A DNA stretch of 64,000 nt from Klebsormidium nitens (Eukaryota; Streptophyta; Klebsormidiophyceae; Klebsormidiales; Klebsormidiaceae): contig DF237144.1 of NCBI GenBank assembly GCA_000708835.1, positions 1-64,000 on the forward strand, written 5' to 3'. Each line of letters begins with the position of its first letter. Position 1 is the first letter of the stretch. Of this stretch, positions 24,226 to 35,210 are shown in pieces. A program made the translations under genes and the position numbers. The notes beneath the pieces are model-generated. The model had not been told where the DNA came from. It saw nothing but the letters and a program-made list of their open reading frames with translations, and searched no databases.

Positions 24226-26064
24226 GTACATACGTGATGGACAAGTACTGGCTCACATATGACACTTCGTTGATAGTCCAGAAAGCAAGCGAAATTGTGC
24301 ATGTAAGTACTTTCGACACAATCACTTCATCACAATTCCAACGCGCGTCCACGGCATTCGGCGGCTTTTAAGTACGACAGGTGGGCGGCCTGTAAATGTG
24401 TGCGGCCATATCATGCAGAAGCTGCACGCTTCTTGATTTGCTTCCAAGGCTTTTGAAGTTCAGCTCTGGCGATCAATATGTTCTGATTCTGGACGGCCGC
24501 CACATGCACGTCATTACAGTCCAACTCTTAGCATGGCATTACGGTGACTTGTGACTGGTACCAAAACCCGAAGCTGGCAGGCTTGCCTGGCAAGGCTGAC
24601 CGGGCACTTTTCACGTGCAATGTTTGTTAGTCAAGGTTGAATTCTAAGGCTGGCGATTCGATGAGTCTGCGGTCGGTTGATTCTGGACTCATGCAGTTCG
24701 CATGACTGCGCGGTTGCCGCCCATTCGTGGCCAGGCGCATGCAATGTGCGGGCCAGCAGCCGCCCGGCCCTTATATGTTGCATGGTCGAATATCACCGTC
24801 CGACGTGCATGGCATCCATCATGACTTAAGTCGCCTCCGGGGCGGCCGCCCAGCCGGCCGGCCACGGCAGTCCAGTGAGTTGCCATCCAGATAATTCAAT
24901 GATTGCTGGAATAGCTGTAATAGCTGGAATAGCGATCCACTAGATGGCGCGGTAGCTATATATCGCTGAGGCTAGTGGCGGCAGCGCCGAGCGCGGCGCC
25001 TATAGCTGCGCAGTGCGGGCCTACTGAGCTTCTCACTATAGCCATAAACATACATGTAACATCATGCATGGCATGCCAGACGGCCGCCTGCGCAGGCTGT
25101 GCAAATCTCCGGCCAATGGTCCGCGGGCCGGTGCCCGGCAGGCGCAGCCTCACTAATCCACACAATGCGTCAACCGTAGTGAGAGACTTGATTAGTATCG
25201 GGTTGCGAGGATCAGTGTCTATGAATGGATGCATGGCGTGCATCGCGCCGCCAAAAGATTGTTTTCGAAGTTTGTGTTTCCGACACAACAGTGACGCCCA
25301 GTTACAGTTGCTGGCAAGCTCACCCGCACTATAATGGCCAATGGACCTTTGTGTGCTGCAAGGTGATTGAGATATGGGTATTCAACATTAGGGCCTAGAT
25401 GGCGCGCCGGCATTATCAATGGGCACTTGATGTAATCGCGCCGGCGCACTCCGGAAATCACGGCCTGCATGCAAGCCACGGGCAATACGAGTCTGTTCAA
25501 GCGCTCCTTGACACGATCGGGCGATCGCCAAGACTGTATTAAAGCTGATTCACTAACATACGTTTGCTGCTGAAAGACTGTAGTCAGGCCCAGGGACACA
25601 AATCGAGTAGCTTCCCACCATTATATAATTACAAGGACTCCGTCTCCATTGCATTATGAAGTTAAGTTACTAACCATGATTCCTTGCGAACCGACAGATC
25701 GTGTTGTGCAAGCAGGATAAAAGACTAGAGCGGCCATAGAAGGTTAGCTTTGTTGCTGTGCCCATCGCAAAAAGAGTTCAACTTAAATCGGCTTAGTACG
25801 TCGAGGATTGGTTCTATCTCAACGTAGACTCAGCCACGTGCAAAACTTTGGCCTCCTGGCCGACCAGTGTCTGTGGCAACAAAATTGTTTCAACTGAACA
25901 CTCTACTTCCCTAATTGTCGCCACAGAGAGTTAAAATCATGATAGTTCCAAGATACTTTCGTCACACGTAGCATCATGATAGAAAGCCATACATCTTTAA
26001 AACCGCTTCGAGGTAGACGAGACTAGTGACGACGAGAAGAACCCAACTGATGAGCACTGGGCGT
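24226..26064. other. Intergenic region between convergent ligase and petC genes
   Basis: Contains the 3' ends of both genes. A GC-rich block with CCGGCCGGCC and GGCGGCCGCC words lies at 24700-24900. I found no exon with family similarity or splice structure. Confidence 0.45.
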
Positions 26065-29000
26065 TCAGATCCACCAGGGATCAGTCTCGCCGTTACGAAA
26101 GTCGGCTTCGTTCCAGTCGTCCAGGATAACTTTTCCGTCGTCGATCTTGACGTGGACCAACGCCAGATTCTGCGAGAGACGAGAGAGAAAAGTCAGTCAC
26201 TGAAACCTCTTAATATTTACTGGTTTTATCAGCCCTTTACTATCTTTAGCTCTTGCCAATTCATTGAGCGACTTATGTCGGCATCCGTCTAGAGCTATTC
26301 CAACGTGAAAGTGCAGAGAATAATCGGTGAACCTTCTTCGTCTTCAGCTGTTTACTGTTTCTAGCTGTACCCCAACCTATCGACCAAATAGCTCGGGAGT
26401 TCGTCTAGAATCATTTCGGACACACGGATGTGCAGACACGCATAAAGTCTGGATTCTGACCGTCACCTGACCATTTGCTTATATTTTATCGGACAGACAC
26501 GATTCTAGAGCGACATACTAGAATCGTGTGCGTACAAGAAGCCACATTCTGTAGCCCATTCCACAACTTCACCTCTTCACCTTTTGCTGCGATACCGTGA
26601 TAAAAACACGCATCCTCGATCTCGTCTGCCCTCCTCTAACTAACGAGTAGCGCTCCAACCAGAATCGCCCACAATTTATGTTTGACGCCGGACGATAAGT
26701 CACTCCTTACTTACTTACCTCAGAAGCCGGACCTTCATATGACGACTCCGCCGCGCAACCCGTGATTAGCGCTCTCTATCCTTCCTTTCGCTCCTTGCAG
26801 CTACGAAAAGCGTCCAAACGCATTCCGACGTCGAATTATGCTGACCAGAATTCTTCGATTACACGGCTTTCGAGCATTCGACACGTACCTCAGGAGCGGG
26901 CCCTTCCACGACTTCCCCGCGCGCTTTGTAATGGGACCCGTGACAGGGACATTCGAACTTCCCCTCCCCAAACAGAGGGTAGCGCTCCAGACAAAATCGC
27001 CCACAGAGCTTTCTTACGTCAAACGATAAATTGTTCCTCAAGTACTTACCTCAGGAGCGGGACCTTCCACGACTTCGCCGCGCGCATTGTACTGCGACCC
27101 GACGTGACAGGGGCACTCAAAATTCCCGTCCCCATTTTGAGGTAGCGCTCCAAACAACAGACGCCCACAGAGATTTATGACGTCGAAACGATACACTCAT
27201 TCCTGAACTCTTACCTCAGGAGCCGGCCCTTCCACGACTTCGCCTCGCGCGTTGTACTGCGAACCGTGACAGGGGCACTCAAACTTCCCGTCACCGGCAA
27301 CCCAGTCCGGGGTGCAACCCATGTGGGTGCAAACCGCGCGCAGTGCGAAGTCTGACACTTTGCCGTCGTCTACGAGAAGGTATGTCGGGTTATTCTGCAC
27401 AAAGAGAAGATCGTTTCGGTTCAGGTTAACCTGCTATAAGGGTTTCACACTCTGGAGCAGGGTTTCGTAAAGTTTAGGATCGTCTGCACACCATGAAAAA
27501 CGCTTGCGGATCATTTAGAGTTTATGTGAAGCCGGTTTGGGTTGATTGTTCCCAGTGGTACGAGTCTGCGATTTGCCCTCGTCTACAAAACGGAAAAGTT
27601 GGGTGGGTTATTCTGCTCACATAGAAGAGGTTTCCTGTGCAGCTTCACTTGATGTAAGTGTTTCACAACTTGGAGCACCGTTTCGTGAAGCGTAGGACCG
27701 CTCGAAGAGCAGGATTGCCGATCCTCCTTCTTCTACGAGAAGGTGCACTTGAAATTTATTGCACATGAAGAGGACGTTTCTGTGCAGAACGATCACTCGG
27801 GGTTCCAATCTTCGATACACGGTTTCGTGATGCTTGAGATCCGCTCGAAGAGAAAATCCGCCGACCTCAGTCGACTACGAGAAGGTACGCCGGACTGTGC
27901 GTACTCTGAACGACAATAGAGAATAGAAACTCTGAGATTACTACTCAATAGTAATTGTGTAAGATTATCGTCTCCGTCTTGAGAGCTTGGGGGTCTTTTT
28001 AGCCAATGAGAAGATTCAAAACGGGTGCAAACCGCTCGATCCGTTCAGTATGCTTAACCGATTTGTCGGTTTTTAAAGCACGTACAGCGTGTCTGGAACC
28101 GCGCGATGTGCGCGTCGAACAAAAGGCAAACGTTTTCTGCGTTCTCAACGGACGCGTTTTGGGACGGGTCAGGCGGCCTGAAGTCATGGTCGGCACTTGA
28201 GAAACCCTGTCTCTCTCAGACCCTTGTTGTCTTTCCGCTTGGACGTCACATCCAAATGATACAACCCAGTTTGGGGCGACTCGAAAGCAGCAAATGGCAG
28301 GTCACACGTCGCCAAAAAGAAATCCTACGCCTGCTCCTATCGAGGGAAAAAGATTAACCTACTATCGTCTGCGGCAGAACTTACGACTTACGTCGATCCC
28401 TCGGACCAAGATGCGGTCCAGCGAAGCCGCCTTCTGAAGAACGTCAGCAATGACGACCGGTTTGCCCGTGACTTCGTCCACGGCAAATGTCTCCGCCAAA
28501 GCAGCGCCGGTCCTGCATCGAGTAAAAGGCACGCATGCTCTTGCTGGTTCTGGACTCTGCGAGGTTCTGGATTCATGATGTGCACGTGTTTCTCAGCGCC
28601 TTGTTGAAACCCGATAACCACAGTCGAAACCCATGTTAGTTAGCTAGCACGCTCGGCCACAGGTACTAGCTAGCTGCCATTTCACGACGTGCGCCAGCTA
28701 GCTAGCATTACTGGTCGGATTGTGATATCAACGTTGATCAAATCCGGATTCCGGTGTTAACAACGTTAATCAAACCCGGATTGCGGCCCTGAAAAAAGTT
28801 GAGGAACTGCGCGGGAATGCATGGGACCGCTTTCGTTACCAGGGGGTTAGCGTAACCGCCGCGGCTGCCGCAGCGGATCCCGCCAAGAACTCCCTCTTCC
28901 CCACTCGGGGCCCCTCCTTTGGGGCGACGCTTCCAGTGTTGCCGCCAGACAGCTGGTCGCCCTTTTCGCCCTCGATGGGTTGTGCTTGGCAATACGTTTT

Positions 29001-30247
29001 CGTGACCTGTAAAAGAAGAGCACAGGGATAAGGTAGAAGGGCTTGTGACAGAACAGTGTTTCGATGTCTTTGTGGTGCTATCTGTTCTTTGATACTAAGG
29101 GGATTCATACTTCCGTGCAGCCATATGACTGACTGTGAGCTTTCAAAGTCTTGCGACAGAACGTGATCTGTGTTTCAATTCCGTTTATACAACCACCAAG
29201 AGGCCCACTAAGGCCAATTCAGAAGAAAAAGAGGACCCCGATAACAGAGGGTGAAGTCATTTGTAACTGTTCGCTTCTGGGAAGACAAAGCAAAGCCAGT
29301 ACTTAGAAGACAAGTTACATAGTACATGGAAGCGAGAAGAAGCTACTAGGAGCTGAGAGGATTGGCCGAATGCTTTTTATAACCAGGTCGCATCATTCAG
29401 TACCATGGGGAAACGTGTGCCAGCTGTTGTTTCCCGGCAGGCTAGGGTGTTTAACCCAATCTGTTCAACTTCTCACACTTCAAAAAAGTCCCCAGCTTAA
29501 GTCGATCAGTGAGTCGTCCTAGCGGAGACCCCTCATATGTTGAACGTTTTATTACGGGTCACCAGAACCTATACGGGATGGGCTTACTAAATCACGGAAG
29601 TCATAAATCAGGGAAAGGTTCTGGAAACTGAAATTAGAACGGTAGTGGCTGGTGCCTCAAAGATTGCATAAGAGACACTTCATCCTGCTTTTGTATGGAA
29701 GGTCTCATCGCCTCCCCTTATTAAAGAGCTACTTCAGGGCAATCGGCCAAGACGTCTGCTCAGATCAACTGTTCACCACTTTTATGAGACTTCTGTCAAG
29801 AAAGCCCCCAGAATCCTTTTCAGTGAAAGGTCTGTCTCAGCATACATTCTTCTCACCTAGGAATGCTAAAACCTTGGCAGCAAAGACAAAGAAGGTGAGA
29901 AGAGCCAACTGCCAAGGACCCACAAAAGTTCGAAGCCAGAAAGCTCAGAGCCAAATTTGTTCAATGTCATTCTGCTTCGCTCCGTAAACACACAGAAGAA
30001 GAATGCCGAAACGCCAGAAAAAGCCTGAAAAACCTAGAAACTAAAGTTCACTCTGAAACCCATAATACCAAGAACTAAACTAGAAACCAACCTTGCGTGC
30101 TGTCGCAATCTTCTGTGGACTGAGACGGCCGGAGTTGACAGTCCCCAACGCGTTGTTGTTGTTTGAACCCCTGTTGCAGAATCCGTAGGGAGTGGAGAGG
30201 GCCAGGGCCTTGGAAGCAAGAACAGAGGCGGCCATTGCTGAAGCCAT
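26065..30247 (-). CDS. petC: Chloroplast Rieske iron-sulfur protein, petC-like (5 exons)
   Basis: The Rieske subunit of the cytochrome b6f complex passes electrons from plastoquinol to cytochrome f in the thylakoid. Exons on the minus strand: 30092-30247, 28840-29006, 28392-28512, 27215-27394, 26065-26169; phases agree; about 242 residues. Residues 1-52 form an Ala/Ser-rich chloroplast transit peptide ([17 protein letters not shown]...). [21 protein letters not shown] segment provides the membrane or Tat-type signal. The cluster-binding boxes CTHMGC and CPCHGS lie 12 residues apart, followed by [10 protein letters not shown] and a C-terminus [12 protein letters not shown], typical of petC. 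Odd points: the glycine-rich hinge and long hydrophobic helix of canonical petC are replaced by a short alanine-rich segment ending GAALAETF. The exon 1 donor is the weak GTTGGT. It could be a divergent petC paralogue rather than the main copy. Confidence 0.88.
26555..27155 (-). repeat. 3' echo array of petC exon 4, four units
   Basis: The tail of the Rieske exon with its donor (plus strand TTACCTCAGGAGC, real at 27211) recurs at 27046, 26885 and 26715, with a final trace of CCATTCCACAACTTCACC at about 26556. Spacings are 165, 161, 170 and about 160 bp. The first two copies still encode the second cluster box ([19 protein letters not shown] and [18 protein letters not shown]). The next keeps only the GPAPE end. 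Confidence 0.93.
27545..27920 (-). repeat. 5' echo array of petC exon 4, three units
   Basis: The exon head and acceptor (plus strand GTCGTCTACGAGAAGGTATGTCGGGTTATTCTGCAC, 27365-27400) recurs near 27575-27620, 27725-27770 and 27868-27910. The TACGAGAAGGT word is exact in the two farther copies, so decay is not strictly monotonic here. Spacing is about 145-205 bp. Confidence 0.85.
28716..28790. repeat. Short tandem repeat in petC intron 2
   Basis: AACGTTGATCAAATCCGGATT (28730) and AACGTTAATCAAACCCGGATT (28762) are direct repeats of 21 bp about 32 bp apart, inside the intron between exons 2 and 3. Confidence 0.6.
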
Positions 30248-30480
30248 GCTTGGAGCCTGCACGTGCTGGACTCAAGTTTCGGTGTGGCGGTCAAACTTTT
30301 GAGTTCGTGTGTTTTGCATGAGAATGATCAGAACTTTGCTTTCCAGCTAAGTACAGTGAGCGTTCTAGGAGTAAATACCGCTTGATTGCGGCGTTCAGAG
30401 TTTTGAGTGCGCAGTCAAGAATGGTCAGCAGAACGGATTTGATTGTAACTGAAATTGAGCGTTTTCGGATGAACTATCCT

Positions 30481-30520
30481 GATTGTGTGGCGGCGGTTGA
30501 TCTTTCGCCGCCACACAATC
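30481..30520. repeat. Perfect hairpin, 15-bp stem and 10-nt loop
   Basis: GATTGTGTGGCGGCG at 30481-30495 is the exact reverse complement of CGCCGCCACACAATC at 30506-30520. It lies about 235 bp upstream of the petC start codon (minus-strand gene). Confidence 0.85.
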
Positions 30521-32765
30521 ATGTAGCGTACAGAAGTGACTCAGTAGACTCCGAGTCTGGAGCACCGCCTTATCTACCTATATATCTTTGCACCCATTGA
30601 GAAGCTTGGTCCTCATGGCGAGCTGTCCTTTTTCTCCGCGCTTTGTCTTCCTCACGATTGCATCGCCGCACAAATTGGAACAAACGGATCAGGCAATATA
30701 CACCACAAGTTGTCAAAATTTTTGCATCCAATATATATATAAGGAATCCGCGGTCACAATCCACAAGCCCTTCTTATACCGGCTCGTCGGGTGAGGTTAT
30801 TACAAGGCAGAGGGCAAAAGCGGGTCCCTTACTGACAGTGGAGGCAGGCTATGGGGCAGTACGTCTTTGAGTGGTCGGTTCGAGATGACTCTGCCCGGGG
30901 CACTGAGAAAGACGGTCACAGAAAGAGCGTTGAAATTTGAAACGTAGCCAAAGTACTGCAGCGTTGGATGGACTTTCATATTGTCTGCAAACCCAAAAAC
31001 CTGAGCTAGCTCGTGGCATCGGATCGAAGTGAGACTCGAGAGGCGTCGGATGAGAGATTTCGGATACATTTTGAGAGCCGCGCCAAGACTTCGAAACGTT
31101 TAGAAGTAATAACCGGGCGGCGGGGGGCGCCGCGCACTCTTAAATACAATTTTACTGATGATCAGGATATATGACGAACACAGAAAGCCCGAGGGTTCCG
31201 GGCGACAAGCAGCAAGCTGTGGATAGTGCAGGAAATCTACCATTGCATGAGAATCTAATTGTCGGGATTAGTGACGATTCTTGTCGCATTATATATGTAT
31301 AAGTCACACAGTGATATGCCTATGCTCCATTGATATTCAAGTAGTTGCCCGACCAGTACTGGTTCATGAGGCAGCTAAGAACGTCGGACTCATATAATGC
31401 GCCACCTTCTTAGGTAATTCGTAATTCAGATAAGTACTTAAATTTATTACGTAGTGTATATCGACCGACTCCCCTGCACACAAAATTAGCGTATGGAGCC
31501 ATACTCGAGCAGTTTGAAACCTAGCAATCCACTTATATTGCCTCCAAATTGAGACGTACTTCTCTGCAGGCGGCGCCACTCACTTACGGTAACACTAGTT
31601 AATTGCATGAATTGGCTTCTTCTAATGCAACAGTACTGAGTGCTGAGTTATGTTTGGATTGGACGTACGGCTTCTGAGGCACGATGGTGATGGAGCTATC
31701 AACAGCTGACCAAATTCAATGAGCGTATATATATGTACTACGTCGTAGTACTGTACAATAAGATTGAATATACGTTACCAATATTTCATTGGGAACTCCG
31801 AGTCCGCGGGCCGCTAATGTTTCTTCAAAACATGGGTAGAAGATTCAAGATATTAAGCTGGCGGTGACGACGTCTGAACGTCTCCAGAGTGCTCCTGAGG
31901 TCTCGTACCAGTGTATGTCCGTGGAACGAGACTAGCAAAGAAGCCTAATACCGCGACTAGTAACGCCAGCAGTCATTCGCGGTTCGCGAAACGCCCGGAT
32001 TGCATGTGTCAGGTTGTCGAAACAAGTGTAACAACCGGTAGAACGTTTCGGTTGCAAGCAACCTGTTCGTACCGCTCCACCCTCTTTCCATACTGGTAGA
32101 CAGCGAAGTCCTTCCGGTAATAAAAAACTTTCGGACCAGTTCGAATTCGTCGAACTTCTTTCTTCTACCGGTAAAAGAGTCCGGCAAAGTCTTCGCCCGG
32201 TAGAACCTGAGTTTGGCCAGTGTGCCGCTGCCACGTTTCGGACTAAGTGACTTTGAAGCCTGGTTGACGGTCTCTTCAGTGACTGTCAGTTCTGGCACTT
32301 ATAGCAAAACTTATGAACTTAGTAAGGCTCTAGCAAAAGTAAGCACCCACACTAATCCTAGAAACCCCAACCCAGAAAAAACCATTGCTCTGCACCAGTG
32401 TACCGAGCCCAAACCCCCTATCTAATTACCGGCGTGACCCCACCCGTCCCAAATTACAGCTGGTCAGCTTATCTTTGCCAAATTGAAGCTTCGTACGCAG
32501 GACCCGAGTCGGACGGTAATTAGCTCGATCATACTAGCTTCACTGACTGAATTCTGTACAAAAGTTGAAGCTGAGTCAACTTGTCCGGATGTCTGGCACT
32601 CTGTCTCTCGTGTCATCGTGACGTGGCAGTGACGGGTTCCATGATGGGGGCATGACGTGCGCGTGGCGCCAGCTCATTGGTCAGGCTCGTGTTCATATGA
32701 ATTGTCCGTGCATCACCCGTAAATTAGTCGCATTGCAACAAAACCAGGAGAGGCCTCAGCGCGCA

Positions 32766-32818
32766 AACGTTCTATAATGGATAAGGGTCGCAAAAGTTCT
32801 ATAATGGATAAGGGGCCA
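32766..32818. repeat. Direct tandem repeat TTCTATAATGGATAAGGG
   Basis: The 18-bp word TTCTATAATGGATAAGGG occurs at about 32771 and 32799, 28 bp apart, with similar AACG/AAAG bases before each. Nothing else identifies it. Confidence 0.7.
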
Positions 32819-35000
32819 AGCCACGGCCGCATTTGAAAGCTTTGAAAGAAATGAGACAAAGGAGGGACAAAGGCACTGACTTGGAATAAGTTTAAATGAG
32901 AAGAATCACTAGCATATTAATCTGTAGGAAGACGTACTCGAGAGGATGGCGTTTCACTAGCGGAGTCCGGCCGTTGAGCCGCGCAGAAAGCTTTCTGACT
33001 GTGAGGGATCCAACGATCGAAGGACTCAGTTCATGAGCCACGTACAGTAAACTTGGATCTGGAAGCCTCCGTTTGTGCCATTTAAACGCCCTGAGCCTCA
33101 AATACACGAGGCAAATGTCAGAACGGGTTACTCTAATGCTTTCTGGCGAGTTCAGATGATCCATTTGAACGGACCGCCCATAAGCGCGGCCATATTCAAT
33201 GAAGTAGCAGCTTGCCAGGTGTCCAATATGATCAGGAGTACTAACGACCAGCAGCTTGCCACGTGTAAGGCAATCCCAAGCTACAAGCTGTAGGCGACGC
33301 CTGCAAGCAGGGAAAGTGTAAGTGGGCGTGGCGCTGCATGGTAAACATTATGCTGAAACGGCGACCAAGCACTCGAAATTTCCCCTCTGCAGTCGATCAA
33401 AAAGGCCGGAACGTGCTGTATAAATCACAGCGACACTCTGTCGCACTGAAAGCCCTGTCAGGCTGTGGCCAGAAAGCCGCGAAGTGGAGGGTTCGAGGCA
33501 TAAGTGTCAACCAAAAAGGCATTACAGGCAAGGCGAAGTCAGCAGAGCGGTCTTCCGTGCTGACGTCAGCGGCAGGAGCGTCGGAACGAGGTGGGCAGAA
33601 GCGAGCGGGCGTTGATTACCGTGCGGTGAACCATCTTTGAGTGAGAAAAGACCCGAAGACCCACGTCTTCGGACGCGCAAAGCTAGGGGTGGATCAAATT
33701 TGTATGCCTCGGTAAAGTATCCGAGTTCCAAATCACTCGCAGATCACAAAATCAATTAACAAATTGCTCGGCCAGTGACGTGTGGGAGCTTGAACATGCG
33801 AAGTTACTTACCCATGAAGTAGCATTCCTAGCAGACAATCTTAAAGGAACTTTGCTTGTAGATTATTTTTCTGCACGTAGCAGCTTGCAGAAAGTGAATT
33901 ATGATCTGGTGTTCAGGCCAATGGCTCAGTGCACGTACTGCCGAAGACTTCGCTTACTTCGTTGCGGATCTGCACCTTCACGTTTCACAGATGGCGAGAC
34001 GCAGCTCGCTTCTATCAGCGTAGCAGTACTATATATACATCCCTCAAGCAGGACGAGTCGAAAGGAAGTTGACAACGGAGGGATGTTTCGAAAGTAGAAG
34101 GGCTCAATGGTTGCACGGAGAAAGTGAAAGAGGTCTAAACTGAACGAACAGAGAGGAGACAAGGGACTCTTCTGATCAACTGAGACTTCCGTTCCAGGCA
34201 GGGTCGACAGGAGTTGAAGCAAAGAGAAGACTGATTCAATTCGACTCCATTAGACTCGGATACATGAAGGAAAAATAAGTGGGACTGTGGAGAGTCGAAG
34301 TTGAGTCAGGCGGCCAGCGGTATGTGATACGTCTTCTGCGAGCAGCACTCTATCGGACGTACCGAGCTTGGTCGCCAAAACGTCGGAGGCCAAACACAGG
34401 TAAGTTTGGCCCTTAACCATGGATGGTTATGGGCTGGCCATGGATTGGTTGAAAACTGACTGTAAGTGTCCAATATCCAAAATAGGCCGGGAACCAGCCC
34501 CGAACCAGCTGCCTTGGAATGAGGTTTAAGCCCAGTTAGTGACCAGGTAATCAGCCTGGTTAGCAGCCAAAATCCCCTGTGATTTTTTTTGCGTTCATCT
34601 AAGTACGTGGTGACGAGGACACCTGCTCATTGTTTGGAAGTTGGCAGAATGAAAATCGTCGAAGCCCGAATCCTGGAGCCAGCCCGTGCGTGAAATTCGG
34701 CCAGGTGTTTCTGGATATGTACCTACTTACAGTGGGCGCTCCCAGGTGATCATGCATGCGACGCTTTGCGGCGACCAGGATCAGCTCGCCCAGCTATACG
34801 GGCTTTGATACACGGTATGAAGCACGAAACGAGCCGAAACTCTGACGTTCTTGAAGAAAGCGGCGAACGAATTTAACATAGGAGCGCGCTAGCTATATCC
34901 CCGGTCGGTCGCAAGGGGGGGTTCTGCATTGCTGCACAGGGACCGGTTCATGAGACCGTTTCGACATCGTAACCGCAAAGCGGTGCACGCTTTCTCCCTC

Positions 35001-35046
35001 TCTTCTGCGAGAGCGAGATGCTCGAGCATCTCGCTCTCGCAGAAGA
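35001..35046. repeat. Perfect 46-bp palindrome
   Basis: Each half is 23 bp (TCTTCTGCGAGAGCGAGATG... centred on CTCGAG at 35021-35026) and pairs exactly with the other, with no loop. Perfect long palindromes are normally unstable or quickly mutated, so this one is recent or maintained. Confidence 0.93.
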
Positions 35047-35049
35047 GTC

Positions 35050-35073
35050 CCGGAGTTGGGATCCCAACTCCGG
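35050..35073. repeat. Perfect 24-bp palindrome adjacent to the first
   Basis: CCGGAGTTGGGA pairs exactly with TCCCAACTCCGG, centred on GGATCC. It begins four bases after the 46-bp palindrome. Confidence 0.93.
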
Positions 35074-35196
35074 ATTGGCTTTGCGAAAGTCAAGCTGGGG
35101 CCCCACACGCGACTGAGGTTTGAAACCCAACCACTTCAAGAAGACGAAGCGAAAAAACAAACGTACTGACGTCGAATCTTAGCCCACTAGTCAAGG

Positions 35197-35210
35197 TGCT
35201 GACGTCAGCA
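35197..35210. promoter_or_regulatory. TGCTGACGTCAGCA palindrome
   Basis: A 14-bp perfect palindrome containing the bZIP core TGACGTCA. The same word is found complete at 63766 and nearly complete at 33558, 54779 and 55454. No gene is visible beside this copy. Confidence 0.4.

Noticed and set aside
24689-25334. Alanine-rich open frames on both strands
   Set aside because: Composition follows the local GC-rich sequence; frames on both strands are equally long, which is typical of chance frames.
31932-32298. Minus-strand open frame of about 110 residues with TACCGGTA words
   Set aside because: Two overlapping frames of equal length, no recognisable domain and repeat-like CTACCGGT content; no support for a gene.
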